64,000 bases of DNA from Micromonospora terminaliae (GCF_009671205.1 NZ_CP045309.1:5270001-5334000); one strand, 5' to 3'. Counted from the stretch's first letter, positions 15,625-24,974 are shown. Notes: generated by a model from the sequence alone, not told the origin. Numbers and translations are program-made.

Positions 15625-16737
15625 ATGGCCGCCATGATCCGATCCCGCCTGACCGATTGGACCACCCTCGTACCCCTGATCGCGGTCGTCGTGCTCGCGG
15701 CCACCTGGAACCGGAAGCTGTCCGGCCCGCTGGTCTTCCTGGTGGCCGCGCTGCTCGCCGGCGCGGTGCTGGCGGCCGTGCACCACGCCGAGGTGGTGGC
15801 GCACAGGGTGGGCGAGCCGCTGGGGTCGCTGGTGCTCGCGGTGGCGGTCACCGTGATCGAGGTCGGTCTGATCGTCACGCTGATGATCAGCGGCGGCGAC
15901 AAGACACAGGCGCTGGCCCGGGACACCGTCTTCGCCGCCGTGATGATCACCTGCAACGGGATACTCGGCCTGTCCCTGCTGCTCGGCGCGCTGCGGCGGC
16001 GGGTGGCGGTGTTCAACCCGGAGGGCACCGGCGGGGCGCTGGCCACCGTGGCCACGCTCGCCACCCTCAGCCTGGTGGTGCCCACCTTCACCACGAGCCG
16101 GCCCGGCCCGGAGTTCTCCCCCGCGCAACTGGCCTTCGCGGCGGTCGCCTCGCTCGCCCTGTACGGCCTGTTCGTGATGGTGCAGACCGGCCGGCACCGC
16201 GACTACTTCCTGCCGGTGACGCAGGAGGGCAGCATCATTCCCGAGGACGCCGACGGTGACGGGCACGCCGACCCGCCGTCGACGCGTACCGCCCTGGCCA
16301 GCCTGGCGTTGCTGGTGGTGGCCCTGGTCGCGGTGGTCGGGGACGCGAAGAGCGTCTCCCCGGCGATCGAGGCGGGCGTCGAGGCGGCGAACCTGCCGCA
16401 GGCGTTCGTCGGCGTGGTCATCGCCCTGCTGGTGCTGCTGCCGGAGACCCTCGCCGCCGCCCGGGCGGCCCGCCGGGACCGGGTGCAGATCAGCCTCAAT
16501 CTGGCGCTCGGCTCGGCCATGGCCAGCATCGGCCTGACCATCCCGGCCATAGCGCTGGCCTCGATCTGGCTGGAGGGCCCGCTGCTGCTGGGCCTGGGCG
16601 GCACCCAGATGACGCTGCTGGCGCTGACCGCGGTGACCGGCGTGCTCACCGTGGTGCCGGGCCGGGCGACCGTGCTCCAGGGCGGGGTGCACCTGGTGCT
16701 GCTGGCCGCATTCGTCTTCCTCGCCGCCAGCCCCTGA
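15625..16737 (+). CDS. Calcium:proton exchanger (ChaA/CaCA family)
   Basis: A 370-residue integral membrane protein with about eleven hydrophobic helices. Both conserved alpha-repeat motifs of the Ca2+:cation antiporter family are present: GEPLGSLVLAVAVTVIEVGL in the first half and LPETLAAARAARRDRVQ followed by LNLALGSAMASIGLTIPA in the second. A short acidic loop, EDADGDGHADP (about residues 210-221), has the spacing of a Ca2+-binding loop. The ATG at 15625 has AAGG nine bases upstream; the open frame extends further but overlaps the preceding gene. Expected to export Ca2+ or Na+ in exchange for protons. Confidence 0.9.
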   Translation: MAAMIRSRLTDWTTLVPLIAVVVLAATWNRKLSGPLVFLVAALLAGAVLAAVHHAEVVAHRVGEPLGSLVLAVAVTVIEVGLIVTLMISGGDKTQALARDTVFAAVMITCNGILGLSLLLGALRRRVAVFNPEGTGGALATVATLATLSLVVPTFTTSRPGPEFSPAQLAFAAVASLALYGLFVMVQTGRHRDYFLPVTQEGSIIPEDADGDGHADPPSTRTALASLALLVVALVAVVGDAKSVSPAIEAGVEAANLPQAFVGVVIALLVLLPETLAAARAARRDRVQISLNLALGSAMASIGLTIPAIALASIWLEGPLLLGLGGTQMTLLALTAVTGVLTVVPGRATVLQGGVHLVLLAAFVFLAASP

Positions 16738-16800
16738 CCGTCGGCCGGCCCGTGACCGTCGGCTCGCCCGTGACCGTCGGCCGGCCCGTGACCGTCGGCG
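16735..16800 (+). repeat. 18-bp direct repeats after the Ca2+/H+ exchanger gene
   Basis: Units TGACCGTCGGCCGGCCCG at 16735, 16753 (two differences: CT for CG), and 16771, plus a partial fourth from 16789. The first unit begins in the exchanger's own stop codon, so each unit carries a TGA in that frame. Confidence 0.9.
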
Positions 16801-16809
16801 AGGGAGCCG

Positions 16810-17283
16810 TCAGTCGTGCAGTTCGGTGCGGGCCACCTCGGCGAACGCCGCCGACAGGTGGTCGGACAGGGGCCGGCCGGTGGCCGCCATCAGATCGGCG
16901 ATGAGCAGCGGGGCGTGCCGGGCGATCGCGGCCGCATCCGGTGGCGCGTCGTCGTCGCCCGGGTCGTAGACGCCGAGCGCGCTCGCCAGCAGCACGAGCA
17001 GCACGTGCGGGTCGACGTCGGCCCGCCAGGCCGCGTTCGACCGGACGCACCGCTCCAGCACCTGGCGTACGTCGTCGCCGTCCAACCCGTCCGGGTGGCT
17101 CTCCTCCAGCAGCAACCGGACCACGCCGCCGAGCACCAGCCCGGCCCGGTCCGCGGAGGTGAGCCGTTCCACCGCCGGCCCGTACGCCGCACCGTCGCGC
17201 TCGGCGGCGGCGGTCACGGCCACCATGGCGGCATCGGCGATCTCCCGAGCGGCCGCGGGGAGGTGGCGCCAGGTCGTGGTCAC
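16810..17283 (-). CDS. Hypothetical helical protein, possibly TetR C-terminal-like
   Basis: A 157-residue Ala-rich, largely helical protein. I recognise no domain; segments such as LVLGGVVRLLLEESHPDGLDGDDVRQ and DPHVLLVLLASALGVYDPG resemble the ligand-binding half of TetR-like regulators, but there is no helix-turn-helix at the N-terminus. The start (GTG at 17283) is the first one giving a protein-like beginning; no Shine-Dalgarno is evident, so the mRNA may be leaderless. It is divergent from the acidic repeat-protein gene. Confidence 0.7.
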   Translation of the reverse strand: MTTTWRHLPAAAREIADAAMVAVTAAAERDGAAYGPAVERLTSADRAGLVLGGVVRLLLEESHPDGLDGDDVRQVLERCVRSNAAWRADVDPHVLLVLLASALGVYDPGDDDAPPDAAAIARHAPLLIADLMAATGRPLSDHLSAAFAEVARTELHD

Positions 17284-17476
17284 CGGGCCAGCATGGCAGA
17301 CCGCACCGACAGGACGCCCGTCAGCCGCATCAGGATGTTTTGAGCTCGAATATCCGGGGCACCGAGATCCGCACTGTTGATCGAGCGGCACGCGGCGCCC
17401 GAGATGCCGGATGCGCTCGGTCGTACGTCATGACAGGACCGTGGCACGCGACGCGCGTACCGGAATGGAGCTGATC

Positions 17477-18166
17477 GTGAGCACACCGGAACTCACACCG
17501 TTGTCCCTCGACGAGTTGGCCGCAGAGGCGGCGACCGCGCTGCCCACGAAGGAGGTGATCTCCCTCCTCGACCTCAACGTGGACCTCGACCTCGGGCTGG
17601 ATCTCGCGGCGCCGATCGACCTCGCGGTGGCCGCCAACGCCAACGTCGCCGCCCCGATCGACGCCGCTGTGGGCGCCAACATCCTCTCCACGGGCTCGAC
17701 CGCGGCCGCCCTGTCCGACCAGGGCGTCCTCATCGACCAGACCATCTCCGGCCACGCGATCGCCACCGCTCCCCAGGACAGCGCGATCGACCAGTCCAAC
17801 GACGTGATCGACGACGGCACGACCGACCCGGGCACCGCGGACCCGGGCACCACCGACCCCGGCACCGGTGGCACGACCGACGGAGACGTCACCGTCCCGA
17901 CCGACCCGGCGTCGATGCTCGACGGCGACCTGCTGAACGTCGACGTCAACGTGGCCCTCGACGCCGACCTCGCCGCGCCGGTCGCCGGCGCGGTCGCCGC
18001 CAACGCCAACGTCGCGGCGCCGATCGACGCCGCCGTCTCCGCGAACGTCGCGTCGGTGGACTCCAGCGCCACCGCCATCTCCCAGCAGGACGCGATCATC
18101 ACCCAGCACCTCGACGACGTGACGGCGCGCGCCACGGCCGACCAGCAGGCCGAGATCACCCAGTAG
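17477..18166 (+). CDS. Acidic two-fold repeat protein, putative substrate of the adjacent M50 protease
   Basis: A 229-residue protein with no Cys, Phe, Trp or Tyr and almost no basic residues (one Lys, one Arg). It has no signal peptide; the N-terminus (STPELTPLSLDELAAEAATA then LPTKEVISLLDLNVDL) reads like the leader of a ribosomally made peptide. Two homologous blocks (about 30-106 and 152-229) share AAPxxxAVAANANVAAPIDAAV and a run of Ser/Thr/Gln/Asp, joined by a TTDPGTADPGTTDPG linker. The GTG start follows GGAG by six bases. The protease gene starts two bases after the stop. No family recognised; function as precursor or secreted surface protein is inference. Confidence 0.85.
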   Translation: MSTPELTPLSLDELAAEAATALPTKEVISLLDLNVDLDLGLDLAAPIDLAVAANANVAAPIDAAVGANILSTGSTAAALSDQGVLIDQTISGHAIATAPQDSAIDQSNDVIDDGTTDPGTADPGTTDPGTGGTTDGDVTVPTDPASMLDGDLLNVDVNVALDADLAAPVAGAVAANANVAAPIDAAVSANVASVDSSATAISQQDAIITQHLDDVTARATADQQAEITQ

Positions 18167-18168
18167 CG

Positions 18169-20667
18169 ATGAGTGTCATCTCGCCGTCCGGCCCGATCAC
18201 CTCGCAAGGGCGGGGCGCCGTCAGCACGGTGCTCCGCCCTGCGGGGGGTTCCCGACCGGAGCCGGACACCGCCGAGGCCACCGGATCCGGCCCGCGGGAG
18301 GTCGTGCCCGCCCACGCGCCGGGACTGGAACTGCTGGGCGAACTGCCGGGCTCCGGGTATCGCCAACCACCCGGGCTGGTACGGCGTGACGACGGCCAGA
18401 CCTGCCAGCTCACCCGGCTGTTGTATCTCGTTCTCGAGGCGATGGACGGCCGGCGCGGCTACCCGGAGATCGCGGCGCTGGTCAGCCGGAGGATCGACCG
18501 TCTGGTCACCGCGGACAACGTGCGCATGCTGACCGAGCAGAAGCTGCGCCCGCTCGGCCTCATCGCACGGTCCGACGGCGCCGCACCGACGGCGCGCAAG
18601 GCCAATCCCCTGCTGGCGCTGCGGTTCCGACTCGTGGTCTCCAACCCGCGGGTGACCCGACGGATCACCCGGCCGTTCGCGGCCCTGTTCCGCCCACCGG
18701 TCGTCGCCCTCGTCCTGGTCGCCTTCCTGCTGTCCACCGGATGGGTGCTGTTCGAGAAGGGGCTCGCCTCCGCCACCCACCAGGTGTTCGACAGGCCGGG
18801 CCTGCTGCTGCTGGTCTTCGCCATCACCATCGTCTCGGCCGGCTTCCACGAGTTCGGGCACGCCGCGGCCTGCCGGTACGGCGGCGCCACCCCCGGCACC
18901 ATGGGCGTGGGCCTGTACCTGGTCTGGCCCGCCTTCTACACCAACGTCGACGACAGCTACCGGCTCGGACGGGCGGGCCGGATCCGCGTCGACCTCGGCG
19001 GCCTGTACTTCAACGCGATCGTCGCGGTGGCGATCTTCGCCACCTGGGCGGTCACCCGGTGGGACGCGCTGCTGCTCGTCATCGTCGCCCAGGTCCTGCA
19101 GATGCTCCGGCAACTGGCGCCGTTCGTCCGCTTCGACGGCTATCACATCCTGGCGGACCTGACCGGGGTGCCGGACCTCTATGCCCGCATCAAGCCGACG
19201 CTGCTCGGCCTGCTCCCGACCCGGTGGAACCGCCCGGAGTCCAAGGTGCTGAAGCCGTGGGCCCGGGTGGTGGTGACCCTGTGGGTGCTGATCGTGGTGC
19301 CCCTGCTCCTGATCACGCTGGTGCTGATGGTGACGGCCCTGCCCCGTGTCGTGGCGACCGCCTGGCAGGGCCTGCAGCGCCAGTCCGTGCTCCTGGTCGC
19401 GAACTGGGTGGACGGGGACGTCCCCAGCATCGGCGTCCGGCTGCTGTCCGTGCTCGCCATCTGCCTGCCCCTGCTCGGCACGGCGTACCTCCTGGTCCGG
19501 CTGGTGCGGCGGACGGTCCGCTCGGTCTGGCGGGCCACGGCGGGCCGGCGGCTGCATCGCGTCGGCGCGGTGGTGGCCGGCGGCGCGCTGGTGGCGGCGC
19601 TGGTCTGGGCCTGGTGGCCGGACCCGGCGACCTACCGGCCGGTGCAGGAGCACGAGCGCGGGACCGTCGCCGACGCACTGCCCGCCGGGCAGCGGCATTC
19701 CGCCGTGCCGGCGGTCGAGCCGACGCTCCGGGTCGGGGAGCGGCGGACGGTGACCACCGTCTGGCCCGGCGCCACCACGCCACCCACCCCGGGCGAGCAG
19801 CGACTGGCGCTCGTCCTGGTGCCCCGGGAGCCCGCCTCGCCCGCGGCCGGCGGGCACCCGCGATCGACCTGGGTCTTCCCGTTCAACCCGCCGGAGGCAC
19901 CGGGCCCGGGTGACAACCAGGCCCTGGCGGTCAACACCCGGGACGGCTCCACCGTCTACGACGTGGCGTTCGCCCTCGTGTGGGCCGACGGGGACGAGGG
20001 CGACGTCGACAACCGCAACGAGGCGTACGCCCTGGCGAGCTGCCGGGACTGCCGCACCGTGGCGGTCTCGTTTCAGGTGGTGCTCGTCGTCGGGCCCGCC
20101 GACGTGATCGTGCCGGAGAACGTGTCGGCCGCCGTGAACTACTCCTGCCGGGACTGCCTGACGTACGCGGTGGCCTCGCAACTCGTGTTCACCCTGCCCG
20201 AGGGGCTGAGCGACGACACGAAGGACCGCATCACCGCGCTGTGGCGGGAGATCGAGCGGTTCGGCCAGCACATCCGGGGGCTCGGTCCGCAGGAGATCCA
20301 GGTCCGCCTGGAGGGGTTCAAGGCACAGATCGTGGAGATCATCGGGCAGGATCCGGCGGTCGCGGCGACGGCCGGCGGCACGCCCTCCGCGACCGCTACG
20401 ACCGCGGTGCCGGCCGCCGGCACGACCCCGAGCCCCACCGACACGCCGTCCGTCGCGCCGTCGGCGCCCGCCGGCTCCACCGCACCGGCGGCCGACACCC
20501 CGTCGCCCGCGGACTCCGCGTCCACCTCACCGGTGCCCACCCCGTCGGGTACGACTCCGTCGGCCACCCCGGCCGAGGGGTCACCGTCGGCCACCACCGT
20601 CCAGGAGTCCCCGTCGGACGCCACGGCCGAGGGGTCGGAGATGGCGACACCGACGCCGGTCGGCTGA
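18169..20667 (+). CDS. PqqD-like/M50-type membrane zinc metalloprotease with secreted CRDC domain
   Basis: An 832-residue protein. About residues 40-145 form a PqqD-like winged domain (PPGLVRRDDGQTCQLTRLLY, then YPEIAALVSRR). A polytopic core of roughly seven helices (about 180-490) carries the zinc site HEFGH at 227-231 inside a helix and a DLGGLYFNA segment (Asp275, Asn282) expected to give the third ligand, as in site-2 proteases. The outer C-terminal part contains two CRDC motifs (Cys625/628 and Cys660/663) in similar beta-rich surroundings and ends in a Ser/Thr/Pro tail of about 95 residues. It belongs to the putative peptide zinc metalloprotease group and is translationally linked to the repeat-protein gene. 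Confidence 0.88.
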   Translation: MSVISPSGPITSQGRGAVSTVLRPAGGSRPEPDTAEATGSGPREVVPAHAPGLELLGELPGSGYRQPPGLVRRDDGQTCQLTRLLYLVLEAMDGRRGYPEIAALVSRRIDRLVTADNVRMLTEQKLRPLGLIARSDGAAPTARKANPLLALRFRLVVSNPRVTRRITRPFAALFRPPVVALVLVAFLLSTGWVLFEKGLASATHQVFDRPGLLLLVFAITIVSAGFHEFGHAAACRYGGATPGTMGVGLYLVWPAFYTNVDDSYRLGRAGRIRVDLGGLYFNAIVAVAIFATWAVTRWDALLLVIVAQVLQMLRQLAPFVRFDGYHILADLTGVPDLYARIKPTLLGLLPTRWNRPESKVLKPWARVVVTLWVLIVVPLLLITLVLMVTALPRVVATAWQGLQRQSVLLVANWVDGDVPSIGVRLLSVLAICLPLLGTAYLLVRLVRRTVRSVWRATAGRRLHRVGAVVAGGALVAALVWAWWPDPATYRPVQEHERGTVADALPAGQRHSAVPAVEPTLRVGERRTVTTVWPGATTPPTPGEQRLALVLVPREPASPAAGGHPRSTWVFPFNPPEAPGPGDNQALAVNTRDGSTVYDVAFALVWADGDEGDVDNRNEAYALASCRDCRTVAVSFQVVLVVGPADVIVPENVSAAVNYSCRDCLTYAVASQLVFTLPEGLSDDTKDRITALWREIERFGQHIRGLGPQEIQVRLEGFKAQIVEIIGQDPAVAATAGGTPSATATTAVPAAGTTPSPTDTPSVAPSAPAGSTAPAADTPSPADSASTSPVPTPSGTTPSATPAEGSPSATTVQESPSDATAEGSEMATPTPVG

Positions 20668-20706
20668 GACCCACCTCACCCCGTGAGCAACGGGGTGAGG
20701 TGGGTC
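20668..20706 (+). terminator. Strong terminator closing the repeat-protein/M50 operon
   Basis: A perfect 17-bp stem (20668-20684 with 20690-20706; arm begins GACCCACCTCACCCC) with a five-base loop, starting at the base after the stop codon. Confidence 0.93.
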
Positions 20707-20755
20707 TCTCGAAAACCGTTCGCCGCCTGTCGTACCCCCGCAACAGAATCCAGGC

Positions 20756-22033
20756 ATGCTGCGCCGCGCCCTGCCCGCCCGTCCCGAAGCCCGTCGGATC
20801 CTGATCGGCACCCTGCTGTCGGCCGTCGGGCGCGGCCTCACCCTGCCCTTCCTCTTCATCTACCTCACCGACGTGCGCGGGCTGAGCGACCCCCGGGCCG
20901 GCCTGGTGATCGGCTGGTTCGGCGCGGTGACGCTGGCGCTGTCACCGCTGGGCGGCACGCTGATCGACCGGTTCGGCGCGCGTCGGGTGGTGCTCCCCTG
21001 CCTGGTGATCGAGGCGGTCGGCACCGGCTCGCTGGCCCTGGTCGACTCGACGGCCTCGGCGTTCGGCGTGATGACGCTGATCGCCGTGGGCAGTTCGGCG
21101 ATCTGGTCCGGCCAGAACACGATCCTCGCCTCGCTCACCGGCGACGGTGAGCGGCAGCGGGTGTTCGGGTTGAACTTCGCGCTGCTCAACCTGGGTATCG
21201 GGGTGGGCGGCCTGATCTCCGGCGCGGTGGTCGACGTGGCCCGGCCGGTCACCTTCCAGGCCATCTACCTGCTGGACGCGCTGAGCTACCTGATGCCGGG
21301 GCTCATCCTGCTCACCCTCCCGCACGTCGGGCACCGGCTGGCCAGGGCCGCGACGGAGGCCACCCGGCCGGCCGGGGGTTACCTCACCGTGCTGCGGGAC
21401 CGGCCGTTCCGCCGGCTGGTCATCTTCGGTCTGGTCCTCACCACCTGTGGCTACGCGCAGATCGAGGTGGGCTTCGCCGCGTACTCGGTGCGGGTGGTGG
21501 AGGTGTCGCCGCGGGTGGTGGCCTGGGCGCTGGCCGGCAACACCGTGATGATCGTGCTCTCGCAGCTGCTGGTGATCCGCCGGATGGAGGGCCGGAGCCG
21601 GACCGGCGCGCTCGCCGCGGTGGGTGCGGTCTTCGCGGCCGCCTGGCTGGTTCTGGGCGCGGCGGGCGTGATCGGCACGGGCAACGCGCTGCTCGCGGCG
21701 CTGGGCGTGGTGGCCTGCTCGGCGATCTTCGGGTTCGGCGAGACGATGCTGTCGCCGGTGATGCCGGCGCTGACGAACGCGCTCGCCACCGACGAGCTGC
21801 GCGGGCGGTACAACGCCATGAGCTCGATGATCTTCGGGATCAGCGGGGTCATCGGCCCGGTCACCGCGGGCCCGCTGATCGGTGCGGCACACGGCCGGCT
21901 CTGGGTGGCCGTCGTGGTGGGCGGCTGCCTCACCGCCTCGGTGCTGGCCCTGTCGTTGCGCCGGCTGCTCACCGCCGGTCAGGACGGCCGCGTCGCCGCC
22001 GTCGTCCGGGAGCCGGAGCCCGCGCACGCCTGA
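20756..22033 (+). CDS. MFS transporter
   Basis: A 425-residue integral membrane protein with twelve predicted helices in two halves. The loop between helices 2 and 3 has GGTLIDRFGARRVVLP, the signature A-like motif of drug-efflux MFS proteins, and SPLGGTLID precedes it. The C-terminal tail is short and charged. No adjacent regulator suggests a substrate. The ATG at 20756 lies about 50 bases after the preceding terminator, so it has its own promoter. A symmetric terminator separates it from the convergent 5'-nucleotidase. Confidence 0.9.
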   Translation: MLRRALPARPEARRILIGTLLSAVGRGLTLPFLFIYLTDVRGLSDPRAGLVIGWFGAVTLALSPLGGTLIDRFGARRVVLPCLVIEAVGTGSLALVDSTASAFGVMTLIAVGSSAIWSGQNTILASLTGDGERQRVFGLNFALLNLGIGVGGLISGAVVDVARPVTFQAIYLLDALSYLMPGLILLTLPHVGHRLARAATEATRPAGGYLTVLRDRPFRRLVIFGLVLTTCGYAQIEVGFAAYSVRVVEVSPRVVAWALAGNTVMIVLSQLLVIRRMEGRSRTGALAAVGAVFAAAWLVLGAAGVIGTGNALLAALGVVACSAIFGFGETMLSPVMPALTNALATDELRGRYNAMSSMIFGISGVIGPVTAGPLIGAAHGRLWVAVVVGGCLTASVLALSLRRLLTAGQDGRVAAVVREPEPAHA

Positions 22034-22052
22034 GCACTGTCGCCGCACGCGA

Positions 22053-22084
22053 ACGGGCCCCGGAGCATCAGCTCCGGGGCCCGT
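22053..22084. terminator. Bidirectional terminator
   Basis: Perfect 14-bp stem ACGGGCCCCGGAGC / GCTCCGGGGCCCGT with loop ATCA, between the convergent MFS and 5'-nucleotidase genes. Confidence 0.92.
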
Positions 22085-22102
22085 CGTCGTGCGGGTCGGC
22101 CG

Positions 22103-23845
22103 TCAGGCGGCCGGAACCTCCGCGGTGGTCTGGATCCGGTTCAGCGCCGGCGCGGAGACCGGCGACTTCTCGGTCAGGTACGCGGTGAAGGCGTCCAGGT
22201 CGATCATGCCGGTGACGGCGTTCGTGCCACCGGTGAGGACGCTGAAGCCGTCGCCACCGCCGGAGAGGAAGTTGTTCACCGTGACGCGGTAGGTCGCGGC
22301 GTCGGTGACCGGGGTGCCGTTGATGGTGAGGCTGCCCCGGACCACGCGGGTGCCGGTGCACGGCGACCCGGCCGGCGCCGTGGTGCCGTTGACGTCGACG
22401 ACGTAGTGCACGGTCGAGGACGCGTAGAGCACCTTGGCGGTGGTGAACTGCTGCTCCAGCAGGCAGTAGAGCTGGGCGCCGGTCAGGTCCAGCGTCACCA
22501 GGTTGTTGGCGAACGGCTGGACGGTGAACGCCTCGGCGTAGGTGACCGGGCCGGCGTCGAGGTCGGCGCGGACACCACCGGGGTTCATGAACGCGGCGAC
22601 CGCGTTCTGCTCGTTGTCGGTGGCGGCGAGCTGGGCGTCGGCGATGACGTTGCCGAGCGGCGACTCACCGGTCTGGTACGTCGGCTTGCCGTTGACGTCG
22701 ACCCCGGTCTGGTACAGGTTCTCCTGGGTCTTGGTGAGCACGCTCGTGGTCTCGCCGACCACCTTGTCGGCCACCGGGCCGAGGGCGGTCTTGTAGTGGG
22801 TGATCAGGTCGTTCGTGGCCTTGTCCGGGTCGACGGTCCGGGTGACCACGACGTTGTTAGCGGACGCGCTGACGATGTCCTTGCTCCGCCGGTCGATCTT
22901 CAGGTCGATGTCGGTGACCAGGCGACCGAAGGAGCTGGCGCTGGTGACCAGCTTGCCGTTGATGTTGCAGTTGTACGCGGCGTGGGTGTGCCCGCTGACG
23001 ATCACGTCGATCGCCGGGTCCATCCGGTTCGCGATGTCGACGATCGGGCCGCTGAACCCGGTGCAGTCGTTGATGCCGCCGCCGTTCTGCACGCCGCCCT
23101 CGTGGAGCAGCACCACGATGGACTGCACGCCCTGGGCCTGCAGGATGCGCGCGTACCTGTTGGCGGTGTCCGCCTCGTCGGCGAAGGACAGGCCGGCGAC
23201 GCCCTGCTGGCTGACGATCTGCGGGGTGCCCTCGAGGGTCATCCCGATGAAGCCGATCTTCACGCCGTCGATCTTCTTGATGCCGTACGGCGGCAGCAGC
23301 GGCTTGCCGGTGGCGGTCTTGAAGGCGTTCGCCGACAGGTACTGGAAGTCGGCGCCCGCGAACGGGGTGCCGTCGCCGCAGCCGTCCACCGGGTGGCAGC
23401 CGCCGTTCTGCATCCGGAGCAGCTCGGCGGCGCCCTCGTCGAACTCGTGGTTGCCGACGCTGGTGAACTCGAGCCCGGCGAGGTTCATCTCCTCGATGGT
23501 GGGCTCGTCGTGGAACGCGGCGGAGAGCAGCGGCGAGGCGCCGATGAGGTCACCGGCGGCGACCGTGACGGTGTGCTCCCGCTCCTCCTCGGTGGTGCCC
23601 CGCAGCGCGTCGAGGTGGGCGGCCAGGTATGCCGCGCCACCGGCGGTCTTCCCGTCGATGGTGCCGCTGGAACCGGTCGGCGGCTCCAGGTTGCCGTGGA
23701 AGTCGTTGATGGCGAGCAGCTTGACGTCGATCGGCGTCGGGTCGGCTGCGGCCTGGTCGGGGTGTACGGCGACCGCGGTGAACGCGGTGGCGGCGAGTGC
23801 GGCCAGGCCGACGGCGGCCCGGCGGCGCATCCCGGGGACGGACAT
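22103..23845 (-). CDS. Secreted bifunctional 5'-nucleotidase / 2',3'-cyclic nucleotide phosphodiesterase
   Basis: A 580-residue exported protein that would release phosphate and nucleosides from extracellular nucleotides. Signal peptide about 1-36 (MSVPGMRRRAAVGLAALAAT to AAADPTP). The metallophosphatase half has NDFHGNLEP, GDLIGASP, GNHEFDEG, a His in VVLLHEGG and SGHTHAAYNC. The C-terminal substrate-binding half starts near residue 370 (QTGESPLGNVIADA, NPGGVRADL) with the typical YRVTVNNFLSGGGDGF. There is no sortase signal or membrane anchor, so it is probably released. GAGGAG precedes the ATG by five bases; the frame's upstream 47 codons are not protein-like. Confidence 0.95.
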   Translation of the reverse strand: MSVPGMRRRAAVGLAALAATAFTAVAVHPDQAAADPTPIDVKLLAINDFHGNLEPPTGSSGTIDGKTAGGAAYLAAHLDALRGTTEEEREHTVTVAAGDLIGASPLLSAAFHDEPTIEEMNLAGLEFTSVGNHEFDEGAAELLRMQNGGCHPVDGCGDGTPFAGADFQYLSANAFKTATGKPLLPPYGIKKIDGVKIGFIGMTLEGTPQIVSQQGVAGLSFADEADTANRYARILQAQGVQSIVVLLHEGGVQNGGGINDCTGFSGPIVDIANRMDPAIDVIVSGHTHAAYNCNINGKLVTSASSFGRLVTDIDLKIDRRSKDIVSASANNVVVTRTVDPDKATNDLITHYKTALGPVADKVVGETTSVLTKTQENLYQTGVDVNGKPTYQTGESPLGNVIADAQLAATDNEQNAVAAFMNPGGVRADLDAGPVTYAEAFTVQPFANNLVTLDLTGAQLYCLLEQQFTTAKVLYASSTVHYVVDVNGTTAPAGSPCTGTRVVRGSLTINGTPVTDAATYRVTVNNFLSGGGDGFSVLTGGTNAVTGMIDLDAFTAYLTEKSPVSAPALNRIQTTAEVPAA

Positions 23846-24129
23846 GGAACTCCTCGTGAGACTCGGCGCGTGGCTGTCCGGGCGATGGTTCGCACCGGTG
23901 ACCCTGGACGTGCCGTGACAGGGGTCGATCGCGGATGACGGCGGTCGGGGGACGCCGCCTGCCGAAGCAAGCTTGCCACCCGTCAAGCGATCGGTCGACC
24001 GGGGCAGTCCATCTCAACTGCGGATACCGACAGCAACTTGCGCCGGTACGCCCGACTAGTCGGACATGACCGGCGGGTGAATTCCTTCATGCCCTGCCGC
24101 TGTCGGAGGTATGGACTAGGAAAGTAGCC

Positions 24130-24933
24130 ATGGAGTCGAGCGGGACCAACTGGACGGTGGACTCGGTGCGGTCCGCCGACGGCACCACGATCGCCTACGA
24201 GACGGCCGGTGACGGGCCGCCCATCATCCTGGTCGGCGGGGCCTTCAACGACCGGAGCACGACCCGCCCGCTGGCCGCCGCGCTCGCCGCCGACTTCACC
24301 GTCTACGGCTACGACCGCCGGGGTCGCGGCGGCAGCGGTGACACCGGACCGTACGCGGTGCAGCGCGAGATCGAGGACGTGGCGGCCCTGACCGACCGGG
24401 CCGGCGGCAGCGCCCACCTCTACGGCCTCTCCTCCGGCGCGATCCTCGCCGCGTATGTGGCGGCCGAGGGGGTTCCGGTCGCCGGGCTGGCGCTCTTCGA
24501 GCCGCCGTTCCAGGCGGGCCCGCACGGTGGCCGGAAGCTGGGGCTGGCCGAGCGGTTGAGCGAGCTGGTCTCGGCGGGCCGGCGCGACGACGCGGTCGCC
24601 CTCTTCCTGACCGACGCGGTCGGCGTGCCCACCGAGGCGGTCGGCGCGATGCGCGAGGCCCCCGAGTGGGGCTGGATGGCGGGGCTGGCGCACACCCTGG
24701 CCTACGACACCACGGTCACGGGCTCCGGCGGCCTGCCCGAGGACCGGCTCGCGGCGATCACCGCTCCCACCGTGGTGGTGGACAGCACCGGCAGCCCGCC
24801 GTGGCTGCGGGACGCGGCCGTCGCGACCGCCGGGGCGATCCCCGGGGCGACCCACCTCAGCCTGGCGGGTGGCTTCCACGAGGTGCCGCCGGAGGTGCTG
24901 GCCCCCGCGCTGCGCGACGCCCTGCTCGGCTGA
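24130..24933 (+). CDS. Alpha/beta hydrolase
   Basis: A 267-residue cytoplasmic hydrolase of the epoxide hydrolase/haloperoxidase-like group. The fold is marked by IILVGGAFNDR (oxyanion region), YDRRGRGGSG, the nucleophile elbow GLSSG with Ser101, an acid in VVVDSTGSP and the catalytic His near HLSLAGGFHEVP. The natural substrate cannot be read from the sequence. AGGAAA is found about nine bases before the ATG. It is transcribed alone, ending in a hairpin. Confidence 0.92.
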   Translation: MESSGTNWTVDSVRSADGTTIAYETAGDGPPIILVGGAFNDRSTTRPLAAALAADFTVYGYDRRGRGGSGDTGPYAVQREIEDVAALTDRAGGSAHLYGLSSGAILAAYVAAEGVPVAGLALFEPPFQAGPHGGRKLGLAERLSELVSAGRRDDAVALFLTDAVGVPTEAVGAMREAPEWGWMAGLAHTLAYDTTVTGSGGLPEDRLAAITAPTVVVDSTGSPPWLRDAAVATAGAIPGATHLSLAGGFHEVPPEVLAPALRDALLG

Positions 24934-24974
24934 GTCCGGTCGAAAGGTCTGCCGGGCGGCCGGGGTCCCACGCC

